This document shows, piece after piece, positions 1-6,003 of a stretch of 12,914 nucleotides of DNA (the first letter of the stretch is position 1; each line of letters starts with the position of its first letter). Both the position numbers and the translations under genes were made by a program. The notes beneath the pieces are model-generated. The model had not been told where the DNA came from. It saw nothing but the letters and a program-made list of their open reading frames with translations, and made no database searches. This DNA comes from Bacillota bacterium (lineage in GTDB: Bacteria > Bacillota > Clostridia > Peptostreptococcales > Anaerovoracaceae). The stretch covers positions 1 to 12,914 of the forward strand of contig JAUNBO010000037.1 of the NCBI GenBank assembly GCA_030527065.1, read 5' to 3'.

Positions 1-2214
1 GAAAAAGCCGCTCCGGCACAGGCGGCCGGGGCGAAGACCCCTCCGATAAAGGAGGAGAAGCCTGCGTCCAAAGAAGCGCCTAAGAAAGCGGAAGAAAGAC
101 AGCCCAGACCGGAGCAGAAGAAAGAGACGCCCCGCCGGTCAACAGAACCCCGGCAGGAGAGCAAAGCCCTGCCGCCCCGGACCAGGAAGCCTGCAGCGGA
201 GCCTGCGGTCATCCCGCCGGCAGAGCAAAAAGGAAAGAAGAAGGAGAAGGGCAAGGAGCACGGGCCCGAGGAGAAGAAAGGCAGATACGCCGACAGAGAC
301 AAACGGGACGGCGGCAAGGGCAGGGTCCAGGATGGAAAGCGTTACGGAGACCGGAGCGCTCTCCCCAAGAAGCCTGCAAAGCCCCGGAAGACCAAAGCCC
401 AGAGGATCGCAGAGAGAGAAGCGGCAAACCAGCCCCGCATCAACATAGAAGATTTGCCGGAGGGCAGCAGGATCGTCAACGTCCCCATCACCGTGGCGGG
501 GCTTTCCGAGCAGATAGACCGCTCCAATTCCGAGATCATCATGGCCCTCATGAAGATGGGGATCATGGCCAACATCAATCAGAATCTGGACGAAGACACC
601 GTGGTCCTGCTGGGTGCGGACCTGGGGATCAACATCGTGGTGGACAGGGTGGAAGAGGCCGAGATAGAGGAAGGCATAGAGCAGTTTGAGGACCGGGAAG
701 AGGATCTGAAGCCCAGGCCCCCCATCATTACGGTCATGGGCCACGTGGACCACGGAAAGACCTCCCTGCTGGACGCCATCAGAAAGACCAACATCACGGC
801 GGAAGAGGCCGGCGGCATCACCCAGCACATCGGCGCCTCCGAAGTGGTGATCAACGGGCAGCGCATCGTGTTCCTGGATACGCCGGGCCACGAGGCTTTT
901 ACAGCAATGCGGGCCAGAGGCGCCCATGTGACGGACATCGCCGTGCTGGTGGTGGCCGCCGACGACAGCGTCATGCCCCAGACCATAGAGTCCATCAGCC
1001 ACGCCAAGGCGGCGGGGGTCCCCGTCATAGTGGCCATCAACAAGATGGATAAGCCGGGGGCCAGCGTGGACCGGGTGAAGCAGGACCTGACGGAGCACGG
1101 CATCCTGGTGGAGGATTGGGGCGGAGATACCATCTGCGTTCCCGTTTCCGCCAAATCCGGCGAAGGCATCACAAACCTGCTGGAAATGATCCTCCTGCAG
1201 GCGGAGGTGCTGGAACTGAAGGCCAATCCCAACCGGATGGCAGCAGGAACCGTAATAGAAGCCAAACTGGACAAGGCCAGGGGCCCGGTGGCAACGCTGC
1301 TGGTCCTCAACGGGACCTTGCAGCCGGGCATGTCCGTGGTGGCGGGCACCTGCTACGGCAAGGTCCGGGCCATGACCAATTCCAAGGGCGAGAATATCCG
1401 TAAGGCAGGCCCCGCCACGGCGGTGGAGATCCTGGGACTGACAGACGTCCCACAGGCGGGAGACGAGTTCCACGCCCTGAAGGACGCCGTGGACGCCAGA
1501 GAGATCGCCGAGAACCGGCGGAGCAAGCTGCGGGAAGAGGTGCTGGCCAGAAACGCCAGCGTCACCCTGGAGCAGCTCTTCAGCCAGATACAGGAAGGGG
1601 AAGTAAAGGAGCTGAACCTCATCGTCAAGGCCGATGTGCGGGGCTCCGTGGGCGCTCTCATACAGTCTCTGGAGAAGCTCCACAATGAAAACGTCAAGGT
1701 GCGTATCATCCATTCCGGCGTGGGGACCATAACAGAGTCGGACGTCATGCTTGCCAACACATCGGGAGCCGTCATCATCGGCTTCAACGTGCGGCCCAGC
1801 GCCCAGGTATCGGTGATGGCAGAGGACAAAAATGTAGAGATCCGCACCTACCGCATCATCTATGAGATCATAGAGGACATCGAGGCGGCCATGAAGGGCA
1901 TGCTGGATCCCATCTTCAAGGAAGTGGTCCAGGGCCAGCTGGAGATACGGAACACCTTCAAGGTCCCCGGCGTGGGCATCATAGGCGGCGCTTATGTCAC
2001 CTCGGGCAAGATCCAGCGGAACGCAGAGATCCGCCTGATCAGAGACGGCATCGTGATCCATCAGGGCAAGATCTCCTCCCTGAAGCGCTTCAAGGACGAC
2101 GTCAGGGAAGTGGCCACAGGCTATGAATGCGGCATAGGCATAGAGAAATATAACGACATAAAGGAGGGCGACGTCATAGAAGCCTTCCAGATGGAAGAAA
2201 TCGAAAGGGAATAA
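1..2214 (+). CDS. infB: Translation initiation factor IF-2 (5' end outside window)
   Basis: IF-2 is the GTPase that delivers fMet-tRNA to the 30S subunit and promotes subunit joining. The frame is open from base 1 with no stop, so the start lies upstream; about 737 residues are visible. The first ~145 are a Lys/Glu/Pro/Arg-rich low-complexity linker typical of the variable IF-2 N-terminus. An IF2-N-like domain follows (about 454-640). The G domain has G1 GHVDHGKT (739-762), G3 DTPGHEAF (about 877-900), G4 NKMDKP (about 1039-1056) and G5 SAKSGEG (about 1147-1167). Domains II-IV follow, including VPGVGIIGGAYVTSGKI near the C-terminus. The stop is TAA at 2212-2214, 6 nt before rbfA. ATA isoleucine codons are frequent despite the high GC. 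A TTG at 454 could be misread as a start, but the continuous upstream linker argues against it. The identification is secure. Confidence 0.97.
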   Translation, partial: EKAAPAQAAGAKTPPIKEEKPASKEAPKKAEERQPRPEQKKETPRRSTEPRQESKALPPRTRKPAAEPAVIPPAEQKGKKKEKGKEHGPEEKKGRYADRDKRDGGKGRVQDGKRYGDRSALPKKPAKPRKTKAQRIAEREAANQPRINIEDLPEGSRIVNVPITVAGLSEQIDRSNSEIIMALMKMGIMANINQNLDEDTVVLLGADLGINIVVDRVEEAEIEEGIEQFEDREEDLKPRPPIITVMGHVDHGKTSLLDAIRKTNITAEEAGGITQHIGASEVVINGQRIVFLDTPGHEAFTAMRARGAHVTDIAVLVVAADDSVMPQTIESISHAKAAGVPVIVAINKMDKPGASVDRVKQDLTEHGILVEDWGGDTICVPVSAKSGEGITNLLEMILLQAEVLELKANPNRMAAGTVIEAKLDKARGPVATLLVLNGTLQPGMSVVAGTCYGKVRAMTNSKGENIRKAGPATAVEILGLTDVPQAGDEFHALKDAVDAREIAENRRSKLREEVLARNASVTLEQLFSQIQEGEVKELNLIVKADVRGSVGALIQSLEKLHNENVKVRIIHSGVGTITESDVMLANTSGAVIIGFNVRPSAQVSVMAEDKNVEIRTYRIIYEIIEDIEAAMKGMLDPIFKEVVQGQLEIRNTFKVPGVGIIGGAYVTSGKIQRNAEIRLIRDGIVIHQGKISSLKRFKDDVREVATGYECGIGIEKYNDIKEGDVIEAFQMEEIERE

Positions 2215-2220
2215 GCTGAT

Positions 2221-2658
2221 ATGAAATACAGAGCGGGAAGACTGGGAGAGGAAATACGGCGGGTGATCAGCCAGCTGCTTCTCCGGGAACTGAAGGACCC
2301 GCGCCTTTCCGGAATGGTGAGCATCTCCGGGGTGGACGTAACGGAGGATTGCAGCTACGCCACAGTATACTTTACGGTGTTGGACGGCGGGCTGGAAGAC
2401 GGCAGCGAGGAGCATCACCGCAAAAAGGAAGAGGTCCTGCTGGCCTTCCAGAGCGCCAAAGGACTGATACGGAGGGAGATCGCCAGGCAGATAAAGCTGC
2501 GCCATGCGCCGGAGCTGCTGTTCAAGGCCGATACCTCCATGGAGTACGGCAGGCGTATGTCCCGGCTCATAGACAGCCTGGACATTCCAGCAGAGCCGGA
2601 GGAGCAAACGGAAGCGGAAGGCGAAGAGCATGAAGACGGAGAGGCCGGAGACCGGTGA
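2221..2658 (+). CDS. rbfA: Ribosome-binding factor A
   Basis: RbfA is a small KH-fold factor that binds the 30S subunit and aids late 16S rRNA 5'-end maturation and cold adaptation. The N-terminus MKYRAGRLGEEIRRVISQLL and the block LRELKDPRLSGMVSISGVDV followed by Y-A-T-V-Y-F are characteristic of the family, as is the later RLMHAPEL-type segment (here LRHAPELLFKAD). At 145 residues it is longer than the usual ~115-130. The extra length is an acidic Glu/Asp-rich tail (about residues 122-145). AAAGGGA at 2204-2210 is a plausible ribosome-binding site 10 nt before ATG. It lies 6 nt after infB, the usual neighbour, and its tail overlaps the nrnA start by 29 nt. Identification is secure from sequence and position. 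Confidence 0.95.
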   Translation: MKYRAGRLGEEIRRVISQLLLRELKDPRLSGMVSISGVDVTEDCSYATVYFTVLDGGLEDGSEEHHRKKEEVLLAFQSAKGLIRREIARQIKLRHAPELLFKADTSMEYGRRMSRLIDSLDIPAEPEEQTEAEGEEHEDGEAGDR

Positions 2659-3619
2659 ACTTTTGCTGCAAATAAAGGAAAAACTGGAGCAGGCGGATTC
2701 CGTCCTGCTTTTTCCCCATGTGCTGATGGACGGGGACGCCCTGGGTTCTGCGGCGGCTCTCTGCCTGGCCCTGCGGCGGAGGGGCAAGCAGGCGGAAATC
2801 CTTCTGGAGGACGCCGTCCCTGCAAATCTGCGCTTTCTGGACCGGGGTCTGTGCACTTATGAGAGCAGCCTGCCGGCGGAGCCCGACGTCTGCATGGCGG
2901 TGGACTGCAGCGACCCGGGCCGCTTTGAAAAAAGGCAGGAACGCTTCCGGGCCGGGAAACTCCGCATCAGCATAGACCATCACGTCACCAACAAGGGCTT
3001 CGCCGACATCGATCTGGTGGAGCCGGGGGCCGGGGCCACGGGAGAGATCGTCTACCGCCTTCTTTGCGCCATGGGCTGCCCCATAGATGAAGAGACAGGG
3101 CTGGCCCTCTATGCGGCCATCGCCACGGACACGGGAAATTACCAGTATTCCAACACCACAAAAGAGAGCCATCTGATCACGGCGGCTCTGTACGATTCCG
3201 GCATGGACCACACCATCGCCAACCGGGAGATCTATCAGACCGTCCGGCCGGAAAAGGTGAAGCTCACCGCCCGGACCATGGCTGCCATGGAATTTTTCTG
3301 CGAAGGAAAAGGGGTGGTCGCCTGCGTCAGCCAGAAGGATCTGAAGGAAACCGGAGCCTGGATGGAAGAGACGGAAGGCCTGGCGGAAGAGCTGAGAAAC
3401 ATCTGCGGCGTGGAGATTTCCTGCCTGCTGAAGGAAAGTGAGACCGGGGCCGTAAAGGTGAGTCTACGGGCCAAGGGGAGCCGGAACGTGGCGGCGGTCA
3501 GCGCCGCTTTTGGAGGCGGCGGCCATCCGGGGGCGGCGGGGTGTACCTTAAAAGGTCCCATGGAAGAAGCCAAAGGCCTTATAATGAAAGCCATCGCCGG
3601 AGAGCTGGAATCATGCTGA
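2630..3619 (+). CDS. nrnA: DHH-family phosphoesterase, NrnA-like (oligoribonuclease / pAp phosphatase)
   Basis: Members of this DHH/DHHA1 family degrade short oligoribonucleotides and often dephosphorylate pAp to AMP, using Mn2+ in the cytoplasm. Visible motifs are motif I FPHVLMDGDALGS (H30, D34, D36), motif II VDCSD (D92), the DHH signature SIDHHVTN (D116-H117-H118), motif IV ATDTGNYQYSNTT (D167), and the DHHA1 glycine-rich GGGGHPGAAG near the C-terminus. All expected metal ligands are present. The 329-residue length fits the family. The ATG at 2630 has GGAAGG at 2616-2621 with 8-nt spacing. The gene starts 29 nt inside rbfA and ends 7 nt inside truB, so it is embedded in the operon. Placement between rbfA and truB is familiar from Clostridia. 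Family assignment is secure; the exact substrate (nanoRNA, pAp, c-di-NMP-derived dinucleotides) is inferred. Confidence 0.93.
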   Translation: MKTERPETGELLLQIKEKLEQADSVLLFPHVLMDGDALGSAAALCLALRRRGKQAEILLEDAVPANLRFLDRGLCTYESSLPAEPDVCMAVDCSDPGRFEKRQERFRAGKLRISIDHHVTNKGFADIDLVEPGAGATGEIVYRLLCAMGCPIDEETGLALYAAIATDTGNYQYSNTTKESHLITAALYDSGMDHTIANREIYQTVRPEKVKLTARTMAAMEFFCEGKGVVACVSQKDLKETGAWMEETEGLAEELRNICGVEISCLLKESETGAVKVSLRAKGSRNVAAVSAAFGGGGHPGAAGCTLKGPMEEAKGLIMKAIAGELESC

Positions 3620-4545
3620 CAGAGGGCGTCATAGAGCTGCTGAAGCCGGCGGGGATGAGCTCCCATGATTGCGTTTATTTTCTTCGCCGCCTCACCGGCG
3701 TGAAAAAGATAGGGCACACCGGGACTCTGGACCCCATGGCCATGGGAGTGCTGCCCCTTTGCATAGGAAACGCCACCCGGCTCATTGAGTATCTGGGGCG
3801 GGAACGGAAGCGTTACCGCTGCGAGATGCTGCTGGGGGTGGAAACGGACACCCTGGACATCTGGGGGCAGGTGCTTTCGGACCGGAGAGGGCAGTTCCCT
3901 TTTCCTGAGCCTTCCCGGCTTCGGGAAGGGCTGGAGAGCTTCATTGGGCAGCAGATGCAGACGCCTCCCGGCTATTCCGCCATCAAGGTGAAGGGCAGAA
4001 AGCTCTATGAATACGCCAGAAAAGGGCGTCAGATAGAGGCGGAGGCCCGGCCTGTGGAGATCCATGAGCTGTCCCTTCTCCGATTTGATTCTGAAACAGG
4101 GAGGCTGCTCTTCGATGTGGAGTGCTCCAGAGGCACCTATGTCCGGAGCCTGTGCCGGGACCTGGGTGATTTTTTTGGCTGCGGAGGGACCATGAGCTTT
4201 CTTCTCCGCACCGTCAGCGGCCCTTTTTCCATAGAGACGGCGGCCACTCTGGAGGAACTGGAAAACCAATGGAAGGAGCGGCTTCTTCCGCCGGACGTCC
4301 TGGTGCGGGGCCTGGGCCGCTTGGTGCTGAAGCCGGAGCGGAGGGCCTGGTTCGGCAACGGAGGGGCCCTCCGGGAGCAGGACCTTCTGGAGCGTCAGGA
4401 GGCTTCCGGGCCGGAAGCTTCGGGGGAGACGGGGAAAGACCTTTCCTCTGTCTACCGGGTATATGAAGGCGATGTTTTTTTGGGGACCGCCCGTTACGAT
4501 GAAGAACAGAGGCAGTTTTTAGCGGACAAGGTGTTTTGCAGATGA
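3613..4545 (+). CDS. truB: tRNA pseudouridine(55) synthase
   Basis: TruB converts U55 of the tRNA T-loop to pseudouridine. The N-terminus has the family KPAGMSSHD element, then GHTGTLDPMAMGVLPLC, where D40 is the catalytic aspartate. Later blocks are KRYRCEMLLGVETDTLD, TPPGYSAIKVKGRKLYEYAR and CSRGTYVRSLCRDLG. The protein is 310 residues, so the C-terminal PUA-like region is present. The chosen ATG at 3613 is preceded by GGAG at 3599-3602 and puts the family-typical N-terminus at residue 1. A GTG at 3541 in the same frame would add 24 residues with no resemblance to the family. The start overlaps nrnA by 7 nt, and the stop overlaps the ribF start as ATGA. Identification is secure. Confidence 0.96.
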   Translation: MLTEGVIELLKPAGMSSHDCVYFLRRLTGVKKIGHTGTLDPMAMGVLPLCIGNATRLIEYLGRERKRYRCEMLLGVETDTLDIWGQVLSDRRGQFPFPEPSRLREGLESFIGQQMQTPPGYSAIKVKGRKLYEYARKGRQIEAEARPVEIHELSLLRFDSETGRLLFDVECSRGTYVRSLCRDLGDFFGCGGTMSFLLRTVSGPFSIETAATLEELENQWKERLLPPDVLVRGLGRLVLKPERRAWFGNGGALREQDLLERQEASGPEASGETGKDLSSVYRVYEGDVFLGTARYDEEQRQFLADKVFCR

Positions 4546-5468
4546 AGGTATTCACAGAGCTGAAAGACGTCAGGGACATTGAAAGCACGGCCATCGCACT
4601 GGGGAACTTCGACGGCGTCCACAAGGGGCACCAGGCGGTGATCGCCCTGGCCCTGAAAAAGGCCGGGGAAAAGGGCCTGAAAAGCGCAGTCTTTTCTTTT
4701 CTCAACCATCCCGGGAACACCTTGCGGGGAAAGGATTCTGTCAGGAACATCATCACCTGGGAGGACAAGAAGAAGATTATAGCCGGGATGGGGGTGGATT
4801 ATCTCTTCGCCCTGCCTTTTGACGACGCCATCAGGAACACGGCGCCCAGGGAATTCCTGCAGGAGATTATGATAAAGAAGCTGAAGATGAAGGAGGCCTG
4901 CTGCGGCTTCAATTATCATTTCGGAAAGGGCGGGGCCGGCTCTCCCGGGACCTTGCGGGAGCTGAGCTGGGAGTTGGGCTTCGGCCTGGAAATGCTGGAC
5001 CCCTATCTTGTGGACGGCAGGCTGGTCAGCAGCACTCTCATCCGGGAACTGATCCGGAAGGGCGCCATGGAGGACTGCTTCAGATACATGGGAAGGCACT
5101 ACGCCCTGGAAGGGACGGTGATGGAAGGGAACCGCATCGGCAGGACCCTGCGTTTTCCCACCGCCAACGCAGCCATAGAGCCCGCCATGGCGACGCCCGC
5201 CTACGGCGTCTATGTGACCCGCTGCACCGTGGAAGGGCAGCAGTGGAGCAGCATTACCAATGTGGGAGTCCGGCCCACCATAGGGGACGGGGTGCAGGCC
5301 ATGGAAAGCTATCTTTTCGATTTCACCGGGGAGCTTTACGGCAAACAGATACGGGTGGAATTCCTGAAAAAGCTCCGGGACGAGGTGAAATTCCGGAGCC
5401 GGGAGGAACTGGCGGCCCAGATAGAAAAGGATTGCTTGACAGCCCGGGCTTACCATGCTAAAATATGA
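4542..5468 (+). CDS. ribF: Bifunctional riboflavin kinase / FAD synthetase
   Basis: RibF phosphorylates riboflavin to FMN and adenylylates FMN to FAD in the cytoplasm. The N-terminal nucleotidyltransferase domain has GNFDGVHKGH (residues 21-30, with the HxGH-type site H27/H30), FNYHFGKGGAGS (from 123) and SSTLIRELI (from 163). The C-terminal kinase domain has GRTLRFPTAN (200-209; PTAN binds ATP-Mg), TNVGVRPT (239-246) and ESYLFDF, where E255 is the presumed catalytic base. Length is 308 residues, normal for the family. The ATG at 4542 overlaps the truB TGA by 4 nt, a sign of translational coupling; a TTG 6 nt upstream is less likely. The last codons contain the promoter for rpsO. No FMN riboswitch is seen, as expected for an operon-internal copy. 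Confidence 0.95.
   Translation: MKVFTELKDVRDIESTAIALGNFDGVHKGHQAVIALALKKAGEKGLKSAVFSFLNHPGNTLRGKDSVRNIITWEDKKKIIAGMGVDYLFALPFDDAIRNTAPREFLQEIMIKKLKMKEACCGFNYHFGKGGAGSPGTLRELSWELGFGLEMLDPYLVDGRLVSSTLIRELIRKGAMEDCFRYMGRHYALEGTVMEGNRIGRTLRFPTANAAIEPAMATPAYGVYVTRCTVEGQQWSSITNVGVRPTIGDGVQAMESYLFDFTGELYGKQIRVEFLKKLRDEVKFRSREELAAQIEKDCLTARAYHAKI
5436..5464 (+). promoter_or_regulatory. Sigma-A-type extended -10 promoter for rpsO
   Basis: A perfect -35 TTGACA (5436-5441) is separated by exactly 17 nt from TAAAAT (5459-5464). A TG at 5456-5457 gives an extended -10 (TGCTAAAAT). It overlaps the 3' end of ribF, whose TGA is at 5466-5468. Transcription would start near 5471, just ahead of the long hairpin at 5481-5527. 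It would let rpsO and pnp be expressed independently of the upstream operon. The match is visible in the sequence; activity is inferred. Confidence 0.85.
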
Positions 5469-5480
5469 TGTCTGAAAACG

Positions 5481-5527
5481 CCTAAGGCTGAGTTTTGCGA
5501 CTCTCCGACGCAGGACCCGGCTTTGGG
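5481..5527 (+). promoter_or_regulatory. rpsO leader hairpin, candidate S15 autoregulatory element
   Basis: A 19-position stem (5481-5499 with 5509-5527) has 18 pairs, including several G-U, and one A-C mismatch (5491/5517). The loop is 9 nt, ACTCTCCGA. It starts about 10 nt after the predicted transcription start and ends 13 nt before the rpsO ribosome-binding site AGGAGA (5541-5546). No U-tract follows, so it is not an intrinsic terminator on this strand. S15 of several bacteria represses its own translation by binding structured leaders, so an autoregulatory role is a reasonable inference from position and structure. It could also be a stability hairpin. Confidence 0.6.
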
Positions 5528-5554
5528 GAAAAAGAAAAAAAGGAGAAAGAAAAA

Positions 5555-5821
5555 ATGATAGACCAGGCAAAGAAAGCCCAGATCATCGATGAGTACAAAA
5601 CTCACGAGGGGGACACCGGCTCCCCGGAGGTGCAGGTAGCCATCCTCACCTACAGGATCAACGATCTCAACGAGCATCTGAAAATCCACAAGAAGGACCA
5701 CCATTCCAGGCGGGGCCTGCTGAAAATGGTAGGACAGCGCAGAAATCTGCTGAATTACCTGAGGAACGTGGACGTAGAGAGGTACAGGACGCTGATCAGT
5801 CGCTTGGGATTGAGAAAGTAA
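5555..5821 (+). CDS. rpsO: 30S ribosomal protein S15
   Basis: S15 is a primary 16S rRNA-binding protein of the 30S platform, contacting the three-way junction of helices 20-22. The 88-residue length is exactly typical. Hallmarks are EYKTHEGDTGSPEVQVAILT, HLKIHKKDHHSRRGLL and VGQRRNLLNYLR, with the final LISRLGLRK. The ATG at 5555 follows AGGAGA (5541-5546) at 8 nt. In-frame codons upstream fall in the leader hairpin and encode nothing family-like. The gene has its own strong promoter and leader hairpin, and ends 11 nt before an intrinsic terminator stem. It is followed by pnp, the widely conserved neighbour. Identification is secure. Confidence 0.98.
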   Translation: MIDQAKKAQIIDEYKTHEGDTGSPEVQVAILTYRINDLNEHLKIHKKDHHSRRGLLKMVGQRRNLLNYLRNVDVERYRTLISRLGLRK

Positions 5822-5832
5822 AGGGAAAAATA

Positions 5833-5864
5833 AAAGGCGGGGCCTGGTTCCCCGTCTTTATTTT
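5833..5864 (+). terminator. Intrinsic terminator after rpsO
   Basis: A 10-bp stem, AAAGGCGGGG (5833-5842) with CCCCGTCTTT (5850-5859), has one G-U and a 7-nt loop CCTGGTT. It is followed by ATTTTG (5860-5865), which extends the U-rich run. It sits 11 nt after the rpsO stop. It probably reduces readthrough into pnp, so pnp would be transcribed either by partial readthrough or from its own weak promoter. Confidence 0.85.
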
Positions 5865-5907
5865 GTATAAACAATTTTTTCACCGGCTTCCCGCTGAAAG
5901 GAGGTCA

Positions 5908-5957
5908 GGCTTGAGAATTCAGCTTATCCGGCTCCGGGTAGGTTGAATTGTCAAGCC
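5908..5957 (+). promoter_or_regulatory. Long hairpin in pnp leader
   Basis: In the 182-nt gap between rpsO and pnp, 5908-5930 pairs with 5935-5957. There are 22 pairs and a single G-G mismatch (5915/5950), closed by the 4-nt loop GCTC. This is about two helical turns of near-continuous duplex without a following U-tract. It lies about 31 nt upstream of the pnp ribosome-binding site GGAGG (5989-5993). In Escherichia coli and Streptomyces the pnp message carries a leader hairpin cut by RNase III, and in E. coli this allows PNPase autoregulation. A similar role here is inferred from position and structure only. Confidence 0.65.
5911..5946 (+). CDS. Possible 11-codon leader peptide upstream of pnp
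   Basis: AAAGGAGGT at 5897-5905 is an almost ideal Shine-Dalgarno sequence with no conventional gene after it. TTG at 5911 stands 5 nt downstream and opens MRIQLIRLRVG, ending at TGA 5944-5946. Most of the mini-ORF lies in the 5908-5957 hairpin, so a translating ribosome would melt the stem. It is too short to score as coding. The only evidence is the strong ribosome-binding site, its spacing and the overlap with the structure. It may be a ribosome standby or regulatory site rather than a translated peptide. Confidence 0.3.
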   Translation: MRIQLIRLRVG

Positions 5958-6003
5958 GGCCCGGCAGGCGGAAAAGCCCAAACGGATCGGAGGTAAAAAA
6001 CAC

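Noticed and set aside
139..2856. A 905-codon open frame on the minus strand across infB, rbfA and nrnA
   Set aside because: It lies wholly antisense to three clearly recognised genes. Its translation is low-complexity and His/Asp/Gly-rich without a family signature, as expected from the codon bias of GC-rich genes on the other strand. Several other long minus-strand frames (over truB, ribF, pnp, malQ) were dismissed for the same reason.
5866..5871. TATAAA after the rpsO terminator as a -10 for pnp
   Set aside because: The sequence 16-18 nt upstream is terminator stem with no resemblance to TTGACA, so no promoter is claimed.
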